From NCBI GenBank assembly GCA_020628265.1, contig JAHDFG010000015.1:1-17026 (forward strand): a stretch of 17,026 nucleotides of DNA. The letters are read 5' to 3'. The notes under the pieces are model-generated. The model did not search any database. It was not told the origin of the DNA and saw only the letters and a list, made by a program, of their open reading frames with translations. The position numbers and the translations under genes are program-made. This document shows positions 1-7,597 of this stretch, in pieces. This DNA comes from Pseudooctadecabacter sp. Lineage in GTDB: Bacteria > Pseudomonadota > Alphaproteobacteria > Rhodobacterales > Rhodobacteraceae. Each line of letters opens with the position of its first letter. Within the stretch, counting starts at the first letter, position 1.

Positions 1-52
1 AAAAAGTCCGAAGGACGGGGCGAAGCCCCCTATCGCGGCGCAGCCGCGCGGG
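1..52 (-). terminator. Stacked hairpins with terminal T run after murC block
   Basis: Read on the minus strand, downstream of the small membrane-protein gene, there are three consecutive short stem-loops: CGCGGC/GCCGCG (34-48), GGGGC/GCCCC with loop TTC (17-29) and GTCC/GGAC with loop TTC (6-16). The last is followed directly by TTTTT (1-5). A GC-rich stem followed by a T run is the form of a Rho-independent terminator, so the ftsW-murG-murC transcript probably ends, or is attenuated, here. The T run lies at the window edge, so its full length is unknown. Confidence 0.5.
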
Positions 53-75
53 TCGGATTTGTGAAGCAAATTCGA
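53..75 (+). repeat. 9-bp stem inverted repeat
   Basis: TCGGATTTG (53-61) and CAAATTCGA (67-75) form a nine-pair stem, one pair being G-U when transcribed on the plus strand, around the loop TGAAG. It adjoins the three hairpins at 6-48, making four back-to-back palindromes between the left edge and the last gene. It could be part of the terminator or of an intergenic repeat element. Confidence 0.5.
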
Positions 76-79
76 ACAC

Positions 80-307
80 CTACATCAGCCCCCCCAGAAC
101 CGCCCGCCGGATAGGACGCGCGAACATCAACCCGCCGCCCATAACACCCAGCGCCATCGTGGCTTCACCGGGATTGTGCTGCATATGGACGATCATCATG
201 GCCACGAAAGCCACGGTAAAGGCCCACAGCAGCCGCCGCAGCCATTTGATCATGGGCAGCAGGGCGACGATCAGGATCGCGCCCAAGATCAGCCATTCGT
301 AGGTCAC
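80..307 (-). CDS. Small two-helix membrane protein (DUF2484-like position)
   Basis: A 75-residue protein starting at a GTG (305-307) that overlaps the murC stop in the tetranucleotide GTGA, and ending at TAG. The overlap and the lack of a good Shine-Dalgarno sequence suggest translational coupling to murC. The sequence shows an N-terminal hydrophobic helix (about residues 4-18), a basic KWLRR turn, a second hydrophobic segment (about 25-40), a His/Asn-containing loop and a glycine-rich hydrophobic tail ending in basic residues. Many Rhodobacterales carry a small DUF2484 membrane protein just after murC. Position, size and general make-up fit that family, but I do not see a diagnostic motif, so the family name is inference. 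Longer upstream versions of this frame run into murC and look like noise. Function unknown. Confidence 0.7.
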   Translation of the reverse strand: MTYEWLILGAILIVALLPMIKWLRRLLWAFTVAFVAMMIVHMQHNPGEATMALGVMGGGLMFARPIRRAVLGGLM

Positions 308-1719
308 TCGGCCAGCCGCTTGGGCAAGGCGTTGGCCCAGCCGGAAATCGAACCGGCGCCAAGACAGACGACCATGTCGCCCTCTTTGGCCTGCTCTTTC
401 ACCAGACGAACGAGATCGTCTTCGTCCGTGATGGCCCGCGCGTGGCGATGACCGGCGCGGATCAGACCGGCAACAAGATCGTCCCGCGTGGCCCCTTCGA
501 TGACGTCTTCCCCTGCGGCGAAGACCTCGGCGATGGCGACCACGTCGGCGTCGTTGAAACAAGCACAAAAGTCGTCGAAGTGGTGGTGCAGACGGGTGTA
601 GCGGTGCGGCTGGTGCACGGCGATGATCCGGCCCTCGCTCGCTTGACGGGCCGCTTTCAGCACCGCGGCAATCTCGGTCGGGTGGTGACCGTAGTCGTCG
701 ATGATCGTGACACCGTTCACCTCACCCACGCGGGTGAAGCGGCGGTTCACACCACCGAAGCTTGCCAAAGCGGCGCGGATCTCTTCGCGCTTCATGCCCA
801 GATGCCGCGCCACTGCAATGCCGGACAGCGCGTTGGAGACGTTGTGATCGCCCGGCATGGGCAACTGGCAGCCTTCGATCAGCTGGTCCTCGTTCTGCAG
901 GGCCACGTCGAAATGCGCGACACCGCCCTTGTAGGTCAGGTTTACCGCCCGCACGTCTGCCTGCGCGTTGAACCCGTATGTCACCACACGGCGGTCGGTG
1001 ATCTTGCCCACCAGCGTCTGCACATCCGGATCGTCCGTGCAGCAGACGGCCAGACCGTAGAATGGAATGTTGGAAACGAAATCATAGAACCCGCGGTGCA
1101 GGTTTTCTTCCGTGCCCCAGTGCTCCATGTGCTCGGGGTCGATGTTGGTCACAATCGCGATGGTTGCTGGCAGGCGGTTGAAGGTGCCGTCGCTCTCGTC
1201 GGCCTCAACCACCATCCACTCGCCATCGCCCACGCGGGCATTGGACCCATAGGCGTGGATAATGCCGCCGTTCACGACCGTGGGGTTAAAGTTCCCACCG
1301 TCCAGAAGGGCTGCGACCATCGTCGTGGTCGTCGTCTTCCCGTGGGTTCCCGCGACAGCGATGTTGGATTTCAGCCGCATCAGTTCCGCCAGCATTTCGG
1401 CGCGGCGCACGATGGGCAGGCCTTTGGCGCGGGCGGCATCTAGTTCCGGATTGCCCGGTTTGATCGCGCTTGAGATCACGACGACCTCGGCATCTTCCAC
1501 ATTCTCGGCCCGCTGACCTTCGAAGATGAATGCGCCCAGTGCCTTGAGGCGTTTGGTGATCGGCGTTTCCTTAAGGTCCGACCCTTGGACGACGTAGCCA
1601 TGGGACAAAAGCACTTCGGCAATCCCCGACATCCCGATCCCGCCGATCCCGACGAAGTGGATAGGGCCAACATCAAGCGGGAGTTTCGTTGCAGCATTCA
1701 TAATCGGGCTACCGTCCAT
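304..1719 (-). CDS. murC: UDP-N-acetylmuramate--L-alanine ligase MurC
   Basis: Cytoplasmic ATP-dependent ligase that adds L-alanine to UDP-MurNAc, the first step of stem-peptide synthesis. The 471-residue protein has the N-terminal UDP-binding glycine motif GIGGIGMSG (24-32), the ATP P-loop GTHGKTTTT (124-132), EADESD (172-177), TNIDPEHMEHW (191-201), GDHNVSNALSG (290-300), RRFTR (326-330) and the C-terminal DDYGHHPTEI (341-350) and HQPHRYTR (369-376), all typical of MurC rather than MurD, MurE or MurF. Length is normal for the family. The start at 1719 has AAGGA eight bases upstream; an in-frame ATG six codons later is a possible alternative. It lies 11 bp after murG and overlaps the following small membrane-protein gene by GTGA, so it belongs to the ftsW-murG-murC unit. 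Confidence 0.97.
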   Translation of the reverse strand: MDGSPIMNAATKLPLDVGPIHFVGIGGIGMSGIAEVLLSHGYVVQGSDLKETPITKRLKALGAFIFEGQRAENVEDAEVVVISSAIKPGNPELDAARAKGLPIVRRAEMLAELMRLKSNIAVAGTHGKTTTTTMVAALLDGGNFNPTVVNGGIIHAYGSNARVGDGEWMVVEADESDGTFNRLPATIAIVTNIDPEHMEHWGTEENLHRGFYDFVSNIPFYGLAVCCTDDPDVQTLVGKITDRRVVTYGFNAQADVRAVNLTYKGGVAHFDVALQNEDQLIEGCQLPMPGDHNVSNALSGIAVARHLGMKREEIRAALASFGGVNRRFTRVGEVNGVTIIDDYGHHPTEIAAVLKAARQASEGRIIAVHQPHRYTRLHHHFDDFCACFNDADVVAIAEVFAAGEDVIEGATRDDLVAGLIRAGHRHARAITDEDDLVRLVKEQAKEGDMVVCLGAGSISGWANALPKRLAE

Positions 1720-1730
1720 TGTTTTTGTCC

Positions 1731-2828
1731 TTATGTGGTGCGCGTTTCGGCCAATCCGAGCGTAAGATCAACCAGCGTTTGCGTCGCATCCGGTTTTCCG
1801 CAGGCCAGTGCCGATTGCGCCATCTGGTTTGCGCCCGCAGGGTTCGACAGCACCGTCGTGATCTGTTCGGCCAGACTGTCCACATGCAGCTGGCTTTCAG
1901 GCACCATGACGGCGGCCCCTGCCTCGACCAACTGCCGCGCGTTGGCGGTCTGGTGATCGGCGGCTGCCGCGGCGTATGGCACCAGAATAGACGGGCGGCC
2001 AATCACGCTCAGGTCCGCAATGGTGCTGGCACCGGCCCGTGTGATGACAAGTTGCGCTTCGGACATGCGGGTCGGCACATCGTTGAAAAAGGTCTGCACG
2101 TCCGCCGGAATGCCCTCGTCGGCGTAGTATTGTGCGACGCGGTCCAGATCCTCGGCGCGGGCCTGATGGCTGACGCGGATGTTGCGACGGATTTCGGACG
2201 GCAGCGCGTTGATCGCAGGCGGGACAACATCAGACAGGATGCGTGCCCCCTGACTGCCGCCCATCACGAGAATAGACATCGGGTAGTCGCCTGGTGCGAT
2301 GTATCCCGCCCCTGCCCGTTCAAGGATTGATCCGCGCACCGGATTGCCCACCGGCACGCCTTCGACCCCCTCAGGAAGTTCCGTGGGCCACGTCCCGCAA
2401 GCGACCTTGTAGACCCGCTTGGCAAACAGCTGGTTGACGCGCCCCAGCACGCCGTTTTGTTCATGGATCATACGAGGTCGCCGCAAAAGGGTGGCCGCTG
2501 TCAGGGCGGGAATCGAAGGGTATCCGCCAAAGCCCACCACGACAGCAGGCTTGTCCCGCAGCATCCGGCTCATGGCGGCCAGTGATCCGCCTGCAATCTT
2601 GAAAGGCACCATCAGCTTGGCTGCAATACCACCACGGGCAAAGGTGGCGGAGCCCACCTGTTCAATCTCGACCGCATGGGGGAAGCCGCCCGTGTAGCGT
2701 GCGCCGCGCGCATCGGTGCTGAGTTTCACCCGCCAGCCGCGCGCCAGCATCGCCTCGGCCAAGGCCTGCGCAGGGAACATATGCCCGCCGGTGCCGCCTG
2801 CGGCAATGATCAGAAGCGGCTGGCTCAT
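1731..2828 (-). CDS. murG: Lipid II synthase MurG (GT28 N-acetylglucosaminyltransferase)
   Basis: Peripheral inner-membrane glycosyltransferase that moves GlcNAc from UDP-GlcNAc onto lipid I to make lipid II. The 365-residue protein begins with the glycine-rich acceptor-site loop GGTGGHMFPA (11-20), then GFGGYPS (99-105) and HEQN (122-125). The C-terminal Rossmann domain carries GGSQGA (190-195), TRAGAST (263-269) and DHQTANA (291-297), the UDP-GlcNAc-binding signature of GT28 enzymes. Size is normal. The start overlaps the ftsW stop as ATGA with only a weak ribosome binding site, suggesting translational coupling. The stop lies 11 bp before murC. Neighbouring FtsW uses its product as substrate. 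Confidence 0.97.
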   Translation of the reverse strand: MSQPLLIIAAGGTGGHMFPAQALAEAMLARGWRVKLSTDARGARYTGGFPHAVEIEQVGSATFARGGIAAKLMVPFKIAGGSLAAMSRMLRDKPAVVVGFGGYPSIPALTAATLLRRPRMIHEQNGVLGRVNQLFAKRVYKVACGTWPTELPEGVEGVPVGNPVRGSILERAGAGYIAPGDYPMSILVMGGSQGARILSDVVPPAINALPSEIRRNIRVSHQARAEDLDRVAQYYADEGIPADVQTFFNDVPTRMSEAQLVITRAGASTIADLSVIGRPSILVPYAAAAADHQTANARQLVEAGAAVMVPESQLHVDSLAEQITTVLSNPAGANQMAQSALACGKPDATQTLVDLTLGLAETRTT

Positions 2829-3997
2829 CCGGAACGTCCCCGCCGCAACAAGAGATCACCGATCTGCCCCTGCGGTCGCGACCGCGTGAAGGCCAGCAAC
2901 ATACCCACAGCAATGCCGGATGCGATCACAGAGGACCCACCGTAGCTGACAAAAGGCAAGGTCATCCCCTTGGCGGGGAGCAGGCGCACGGCGACGCCCA
3001 TATTGATCATCGCCTGCACCCCGACGATGCAGGCCAACCCGCAACCGGCCAGCCGGATGAACGGATCGCGTTCCCGCATCAGCCGCACAAGGCTGCGCAC
3101 CACGATCGTCGCATAGAGCGCGATGATGGCGAGCACACAGATCAGCCCGTATTCCTCGGCCGCGACGGCGATAATAAAGTCCGTATGGGCATCGGGCAGC
3201 GACCACTTCACGGTCCCCTCGCCCACGCCCACACCAAAGAACCCGCCTTCGCGGATGGCGTTGGTGGCATAGCCCAACTGCGTCGTAGGATCGACATCGG
3301 GGTTCAGAAACCCGTCAATGCGGCGGGCAAAGTGTTCGGAATTGGCGTAGGCAATCGTGCCGCCAAAGACGACAACGCCCGCTAAGGCGACCAGCAGGAT
3401 CATCGGCGCACCGGCGACGAAATACATCACACCCCAGCCAAACAGGACCAACGCCGCCTGACCGAAGTCCGGCTGCATTGCCAGCATCAAAACGATGACG
3501 ACCGTCAGGACGAGGGAATAGCTCTTTCCCGGTGGCCCGCCGATCTCCTGACTGGCGGCCATGAACCACGCGGCGACAACGATAAACCCGGGCTTGAGGA
3601 ATTCCGACGGCTGCACAGAGGCAAACCCTAGCGAATACCAGCGCACAGCCCCCTTGCCGAAATCCGTGCCGAGAAACGGCAAACCGGCCAGCGCCACAAA
3701 GGCACACAGGAACCCCAGCACCGCCAAACGGCGCACCAAAGTGGGCGACATCATTGATGTGACAAACAGAACCACAATCGCGACCGAGCCAAAAAACGCC
3801 TGTCTTTGCACGTAATGAAACGGTTCAAACCCGTTCTTGGCCGCCAGCGGCGGGGAAGCGGCGAGGCCTAACAAAAGCCCGATACCAAATAGAGCAAGAA
3901 TGCAGGACAACGTCCATTTATCGACCGTCCTCCACCAACGGGGAAGAACGGGATCGCCCGATGATACGGGGATCGTGCCATAGACCATCTCTGTCAT
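2825..3997 (-). CDS. ftsW: Septal peptidoglycan glycosyltransferase FtsW (SEDS family)
   Basis: Polytopic inner-membrane SEDS glycosyltransferase that polymerises lipid II at the division septum together with FtsI. The 390-residue protein has a short cytoplasmic N-terminus and about ten hydrophobic segments. Family motifs are QPSEFLKP (129-136), QPDFGQA (175-181), PDAHTDF (268-274) and LPFVSYGGSS near the C-terminus. Asp273 in HTDF matches the catalytic aspartate of the family; the usual PEAHTD reads PDAHTD here. FtsW rather than RodA is favoured by the location beside murG and murC. The start at 3997 has AAGG about 11 bases upstream; an ATG three codons later is an alternative. It overlaps murG by ATGA. 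Its normal neighbour murD is separated from it by a plus-strand flavoprotein gene, so it probably has its own promoter. Confidence 0.96.
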   Translation of the reverse strand: MTEMVYGTIPVSSGDPVLPRWWRTVDKWTLSCILALFGIGLLLGLAASPPLAAKNGFEPFHYVQRQAFFGSVAIVVLFVTSMMSPTLVRRLAVLGFLCAFVALAGLPFLGTDFGKGAVRWYSLGFASVQPSEFLKPGFIVVAAWFMAASQEIGGPPGKSYSLVLTVVIVLMLAMQPDFGQAALVLFGWGVMYFVAGAPMILLVALAGVVVFGGTIAYANSEHFARRIDGFLNPDVDPTTQLGYATNAIREGGFFGVGVGEGTVKWSLPDAHTDFIIAVAAEEYGLICVLAIIALYATIVVRSLVRLMRERDPFIRLAGCGLACIVGVQAMINMGVAVRLLPAKGMTLPFVSYGGSSVIASGIAVGMLLAFTRSRPQGQIGDLLLRRGRSG

Positions 3998-4025
3998 GGT
4001 ACAACTGCCTTACTGCCTCTGGTCG

Positions 4026-4038
4026 CCCGTTTGCCGGG
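4026..4038 (-). promoter_or_regulatory. Short hairpin in ftsW leader
   Basis: CCCG/CGGG with a five-base loop lies about 30 bp upstream of the ftsW start, between the candidate promoter and the ribosome binding site. It could affect translation or stability of the leader. Only the palindrome itself is seen. Confidence 0.25.
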
Positions 4039-4048
4039 TCTGGTCTTG

Positions 4049-4077
4049 AGCATAGACATAAAAACAACGCGTTTCCA
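4049..4077 (-). promoter_or_regulatory. Candidate promoter for ftsW-murG-murC
   Basis: On the minus strand TGGAAA (4072-4077) and TATGCT (4049-4054), separated by exactly 17 bp, match the sigma70 -35 and -10 consensus at four of six positions each. The predicted start near 4042 gives a leader of about 45 nt before ftsW. The match is modest, but a promoter is expected here because the upstream neighbour is transcribed in the opposite direction. Confidence 0.35.
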
Positions 4078-4093
4078 TTAAAAATGTCCCCCG

Positions 4094-4116
4094 CGCTTCT
4101 TCTGACCCGAAAACTC
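4094..4116 (+). repeat. Left arm of 23-bp inverted repeat flanking the flavoprotein gene
   Basis: This 23-bp stretch, containing GCTTCTTCTGACCC, is the reverse complement of 5390-5412 with a single mismatch (position 4109, G here). Similarity continues patchily inward: AACTCTCC at 4124-4131 and GGGCCGG at 4136-4142 have counterparts at the other arm. The arms bracket exactly one gene. They could be two copies of a dispersed intergenic repeat in opposite orientation, or the ends of an inserted cassette. Confidence 0.75.
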
Positions 4117-4117
4117 C

Positions 4118-4139
4118 CCCCACAACTCTCCTCGGGGGC
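4118..4139 (-). repeat. C5/G5 inverted repeat next to left repeat arm
   Basis: Within the intergenic region between ftsW and the flavoprotein gene, a run of C at about 4116-4121 and GGGGG at 4134-4138 can pair around a loop of about 13 bases. On the minus strand the stem is followed by GAGTTTTC. It may be a weak terminator blocking antisense readthrough from the flavoprotein locus into ftsW. The T run is short, so this is tentative. Confidence 0.25.
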
Positions 4140-4186
4140 CGGCCTGCCCCTTGCGCAGACGCCCGATTCAAGGCACCCCACACCCC

Positions 4187-5374
4187 ATGCATGTGAACAC
4201 CCTGATCCTTGGCGCAGGCGCCGCTGGCCTGTTTTGTGCAGCCCACGCAGGGCCACGCGTGCTCGTCGTCGATCACGCCAAAGCCGCCGGTGAGAAAATC
4301 CGCATCTCGGGCGGGGGGCGGTGCAACTTTACCAACCTCGGAACCACGGCTGCGAACTTCATCAGCGGCAACCCCCACTTCGCCAAATCGGCACTGGCCC
4401 GTTACACCCAGTGGGACTTTATTGATCTGGTGAACCGCCATGGCATCCCATGGCACGAAAAGACGCTGGGGCAGCTGTTTTGTGACACGTCGGCCAAGGA
4501 CATCATCGCCCTGCTACGGGCCGAGATGGAGGCCGCGGGCGCGCAAATGTGGCTGAAGACCAACATCGAAGAGATCACTCACGACGGAACGGACTACACT
4601 GTCCGCCTGACCCGCGATGGCAAGACGGGGACCGTCACAGCGCGGCATCTGGTGGTGGCCACGGGGGGCAAATCGATCCCCAAGATGGGGGCCACGGGGC
4701 TCGCCTATCAGATTGCGGACCAGTTCGGGCTGGCCGTGACAGACACCCGCCCTGCCCTTGTGCCGTTCACGTTTTCGGACGAGCGGTTCAAACCGCTGGC
4801 AGGCACGGCCACGCCGGCGCGGCTGACCACACAAGACGGCACCGCCTTTGACGAGGCAATGCTGTTCACCCACCGCGGACTGTCGGGTCCGGCGGTGCTG
4901 CAGGCGTCCAGTTATTGGCAGGACGGCGAGGATGTGCAGGTCACCATTGCGCCGGATCTGGACCTTGCCGATGCCCTGAAGTCCGCCCGCCGGAGGATGG
5001 GCCGCAAGGCCCTGACGACGGCCCTGAGCACGCATCTGCCTGCCCGATTGGTCGATCATCTGTCGGGCGAAATTGATCTGACCGGCAATGCGGGCGATTT
5101 ATCGGACGTGCGGATCGATGCCATCTGCCAACACCTGCACGACTGGCGGCTGCGCCCGTCGGGCACCGAAGGCTACCGCACGGCTGAGGTCACATTGGGC
5201 GGCGTCGACACGGATGGGCTGTCGTCCAAAACCATGGAGGCCAAGGCCGTCCCGAACCTCTATTTCATCGGTGAAGCCGTGGATGTCACAGGCTGGCTGG
5301 GGGGCTACAACTTCCAATGGGCGTGGTCTTCGGCCCATGCGGCCGGAACGGCCATCGCCGCGCAGGGCGGCTAA
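4187..5374 (+). CDS. NAD(P)/FAD-dependent oxidoreductase, HI0933/BaiN family
   Basis: A 395-residue flavoprotein of the HI0933/BaiN (TIGR00275-type) family. The N-terminus is a Rossmann dinucleotide-binding fold, GAGAAG (9-14), followed by the family signature SGGGRCNFTN (41-50). The C-terminus has the second FAD-contact block with TLGGVD, TMEAKAVPNLYFIGEAVDV and GGYNFQWAWSSA. The physiological substrate of most members is unknown. The frame stays open upstream to a TTG at 4151, but ATG 4187 puts the Rossmann strand at the normal distance from the N-terminus; the ribosome binding site is weak (AAGG 13 bases upstream). The gene runs against the dcw cluster between murD and ftsW, with the 23-bp inverted repeat on each side. 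No link with cell wall synthesis can be read from the sequence. Confidence 0.92.
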   Translation: MHVNTLILGAGAAGLFCAAHAGPRVLVVDHAKAAGEKIRISGGGRCNFTNLGTTAANFISGNPHFAKSALARYTQWDFIDLVNRHGIPWHEKTLGQLFCDTSAKDIIALLRAEMEAAGAQMWLKTNIEEITHDGTDYTVRLTRDGKTGTVTARHLVVATGGKSIPKMGATGLAYQIADQFGLAVTDTRPALVPFTFSDERFKPLAGTATPARLTTQDGTAFDEAMLFTHRGLSGPAVLQASSYWQDGEDVQVTIAPDLDLADALKSARRRMGRKALTTALSTHLPARLVDHLSGEIDLTGNAGDLSDVRIDAICQHLHDWRLRPSGTEGYRTAEVTLGGVDTDGLSSKTMEAKAVPNLYFIGEAVDVTGWLGGYNFQWAWSSAHAAGTAIAAQGG

Positions 5375-5389
5375 CCGGCCCTTCGGGGA

Positions 5390-5412
5390 GAGTTTTTGGG
5401 TCAGAAGAAGCG
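5390..5412 (-). repeat. Right arm of 23-bp inverted repeat flanking the flavoprotein gene
   Basis: This is the reverse complement of 4094-4116 at 22 of 23 positions. It fills the 42-bp gap between the convergent stops of the flavoprotein gene (5374) and murD (5417). On the plus strand it is preceded by the small stem CCC-TTC-GGG (5380-5387) and includes TTTTT (5393-5397), so this copy might also serve as a weak terminator for the flavoprotein gene. Confidence 0.75.
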
Positions 5413-5416
5413 AGGG

Positions 5417-6811
5417 TTACGCGAGGTCTGCTACCTGTGCCGCGAAGTCCTCACCGCGTTTTTCGAAGCTGTCGTATTGGTCGAATGAGGCCGCAGCGGG
5501 TGCCAGCAGTACGGTGTCGCCTGATTTTGCTTCGGCTGCGGCACGGGCCACGGCGCTTGCCATGTCGCCGCATATCTCAACGTCCAGCCCTTTGAGTTTC
5601 ATCGCGAAGGCTGCGGCCTCACGCCCGATTACATAGGCTTTGACGACGTTCGGCGCAGGCAACAAGGCGTCCAGCCCGCCCTCCTTTTCCAGACCGCCGC
5701 AAATCCAGTGGATGCGATCGAAGGCGGCAAGCGCCTTGGCCGCGCTGTCCACATTCGTGGCCTTGCTGTCGTTCACGAAACGCACCCCGCCCCGCTCGGC
5801 AATGAGCTGGCTGCGGTGCGGCAGGCCTTTGAAGCTGTGCAGCGCCTGTTCGATCACACGCGGGCCGATGCCCAGCGCGCGGGTTGCGGCATAAGCGGCG
5901 CAGGCGTTCTGGTGATTGTGCGCGCCGGGCAAACCGGCAATCCCGCGCAGATCAATGGATGCCGCCTGCCGCCCCTTGCGGTATTCGCTCAGAAACCCCT
6001 TACGGGCAAAAACAGACCAGCCCGGCCCATCCAGCTTTTGCCCTGATGAGATGCGCAACACGCGATCATCGTCCGGCCCTTCGGACATCTGGTTGGCCAG
6101 ATAGCGGCCCTCGGGCTCGTCCACGCCGATCACGGCACGGTCCGGTCCGCCTTCGATCAGCAGGCGGCGTTTGGCGGCGAAGTAGCCACCGAAGCCTGCG
6201 TGCCGGTCCAGATGGTCGGGCGTCAGGTTGGTGAAGACCGCCACATCGGGCGTCAGCGCACGGGCAAGGTCAGTTTGGTAGCTGCTGAGTTCCAGCACGA
6301 TCACCTCGCCATCGTGGGCGGGGTCGATATCGAGGACACCGCGGCCAATGTTACCGGCGAGCTGTGTGGGGCGGCCTGCCTCCTCGAGGATGTGGTGGAT
6401 CAGCGCGGACGTTGTTGATTTGCCGTTCGATCCGGTCACCGCGATGACCTTGGGCATGGTCTCGAAGTTGTCCCAATCGGACGTCGCAAAGCTGCGGAAG
6501 AACAGGCCGATGTCATTGTCCACGGGTACCCCTGCGGCCATGGCGTTGGCAATCGCGGGGTGCGGCTCGGGGTAGAGGTGCGGGATGCCGGGTGAGGTGA
6601 TGAGGGTATCAATGCCATCAAAGGCATTGGATTTTGTAAGGTCGCGCAGGTCCGCGCCCGCATCGTTGGCCTTGTCCGCTGCAGTCGGGCTGTCGTCCCA
6701 AACCACAACTTGGGCACCACCCGCCTGCAACGCCGCGACAGTGGCGAGGCCGGAACGGCCAAGGCCCAATACTGCAACAGTCTTGCCGGTCACACCCTGC
6801 ACAGGAATCAT
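5417..6811 (-). CDS. murD: UDP-N-acetylmuramoyl-L-alanine--D-glutamate ligase MurD
   Basis: Cytoplasmic ATP-dependent ligase adding D-glutamate to UDP-MurNAc-L-Ala. The 464-residue protein has an N-terminal Rossmann-like domain with GLGRSG (16-21), the ATP P-loop GSNGKST (127-133), LELSSYQ (173-179), TNLTPDHLDRH (194-204), PGAHNHQN (295-302) and NDSKATN (347-353). SSYQ and NDSKATN are MurD hallmarks. The start at 6811 is supported by AAGGGG about seven bases upstream. Unlike the compact dcw genes to the right, murD stands apart: a gap of 156 bp and a terminator-like hairpin precede it, and a convergent flavoprotein gene follows 42 bp after its stop. It therefore probably has its own promoter in 6812-6931 and is monocistronic. 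I saw no strong -35/-10 pair there; TTGTCC/CATTCT (6838-6866, 17-bp spacer) is weak. Confidence 0.97.
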   Translation of the reverse strand: MIPVQGVTGKTVAVLGLGRSGLATVAALQAGGAQVVVWDDSPTAADKANDAGADLRDLTKSNAFDGIDTLITSPGIPHLYPEPHPAIANAMAAGVPVDNDIGLFFRSFATSDWDNFETMPKVIAVTGSNGKSTTSALIHHILEEAGRPTQLAGNIGRGVLDIDPAHDGEVIVLELSSYQTDLARALTPDVAVFTNLTPDHLDRHAGFGGYFAAKRRLLIEGGPDRAVIGVDEPEGRYLANQMSEGPDDDRVLRISSGQKLDGPGWSVFARKGFLSEYRKGRQAASIDLRGIAGLPGAHNHQNACAAYAATRALGIGPRVIEQALHSFKGLPHRSQLIAERGGVRFVNDSKATNVDSAAKALAAFDRIHWICGGLEKEGGLDALLPAPNVVKAYVIGREAAAFAMKLKGLDVEICGDMASAVARAAAEAKSGDTVLLAPAAASFDQYDSFEKRGEDFAAQVADLA

Positions 6812-6931
6812 GGATCACCCCTTCGTCAAACGGGCGGAGAATGCGAGGGATTGCTCAGCAGGACAAGGGGTTCGGTCACAACAAAAGCGGGCGCGGTCGA
6901 TACGTGACGCCGGGGCGGGCAAACTCTACGC

Positions 6932-6967
6932 AAAAAGCGCGGCGGTCCCGAAGCGCCGACCCGTCCG
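6932..6967 (-). terminator. Probable Rho-independent terminator of the secreted-protein gene
   Basis: Just after the stop of the minus-strand secreted-protein gene, CGGCG/CGCCG can pair around a nine-base loop; three bases later comes TTTTT (6932-6936). Position and layout fit a terminator separating this gene from murD. The stem is only five pairs, so the call is moderate. Confidence 0.4.
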
Positions 6968-7498
6968 CTATCGCGACAGCATCACGTTGCGGGTGCCGCC
7001 AGCGTTGTTGGCCATGAAGCCACTTCCCAGATTGCCTTCGACGAACATCAGACCTCCCCAAGACCGGCCTCCGGCGGCGGTCCACCAATAGCGCATTGGG
7101 CGGGCGCATTCCCCGCCCAGCAGCAGGTCGATTTCTTCTGCGGTCATGCCGTTGGGGTTCATCGCCTCGACAGAGGCGTCAAAGTCCGGCGCAGGGGCCG
7201 GATCCTCGCCCAGATTGCGGGCCAGACCCATGGGGATGAGCGGGACACTTTGTCCCTGTCCTTCCATGAACAAGGTGCCAGCCGCCTGATCGAAGCGCAG
7301 GGTCACACTCATCAGATTGGTGCCGGTCGTGAAGCCCGTGCCGGGGGCGGACATCTGCCATGTGCCTTCCAGATAGCGCCCCATATCCGCGGCGGTCACG
7401 GGTGAGCTTTCGGGCTGGCACGGCGAGGTCACAACGACCTCTTGTGCGGCTGCTTGGGTGGCGGTGAATGCAAGGGCTGCAAGAATGGGAATGCGCAT
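6968..7498 (-). CDS. Secreted protein of unknown function
   Basis: A 176-residue protein that I do not recognise. ATG at 7498 is chosen over the longer frame to 7618 because it gives a clean signal peptide (MRIP, hydrophobic core, Ala-rich cleavage region near residues 16-18, mature protein from about QEVVV) and has AAGG nine bases upstream. The mature part has one early Cys (in SPCQPE) and one late Cys (in GGECARP), which could form a disulfide in the periplasm. A segment GTWQMS...TLRFDQAAGTLFMEGQGQSVPLIP alternates like beta strands and might be a small lipocalin- or barrel-like fold, but this is only an impression. It sits between mraY/STAS and murD, diverges from the STAS gene over a shared 138-bp region, and ends with a terminator-like hairpin, so it is probably independently transcribed. 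Confidence 0.8.
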   Translation of the reverse strand: MRIPILAALAFTATQAAAQEVVVTSPCQPESSPVTAADMGRYLEGTWQMSAPGTGFTTGTNLMSVTLRFDQAAGTLFMEGQGQSVPLIPMGLARNLGEDPAPAPDFDASVEAMNPNGMTAEEIDLLLGGECARPMRYWWTAAGGRSWGGLMFVEGNLGSGFMANNAGGTRNVMLSR

Positions 7499-7541
7499 GG
7501 TCCAAACCTTTTGTTCTAAATGCCGGCAGGATGACATTTGG

Positions 7542-7551
7542 GAACCGGTTC
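7542..7551. promoter_or_regulatory. Perfect 10-bp palindrome in divergent intergenic region
   Basis: GAACCGGTTC is a perfect palindrome lying 44 bp upstream of the secreted-protein start and 85 bp before the STAS gene. It could be an operator for either gene. Palindromes of this length arise by chance in GC-rich DNA, so support is weak. Confidence 0.25.
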
Positions 7552-7597
7552 GGAAAGGGGGCGTTTGATCCATGTCAGGGTGCGCAGTCGGCCAACC

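Noticed and set aside
80..568. 162-codon version of the last small gene
   Set aside because: The upstream half is an Arg-rich translation out of frame within murC; the GTG overlapping the murC stop gives a coherent membrane protein.
442..1443. Long plus-strand open frame (333 codons) opposite murC
   Set aside because: It is antisense to a gene with complete MurC motifs; the translation is His/Val-rich without domain features, a usual by-product of GC-rich codon use.
4151..4186. Longer flavoprotein starting at TTG 4151
   Set aside because: The added residues (RRRPIQGTPHP) do not fit a Rossmann N-terminus, and ATG 4187 starts directly before the first beta strand.
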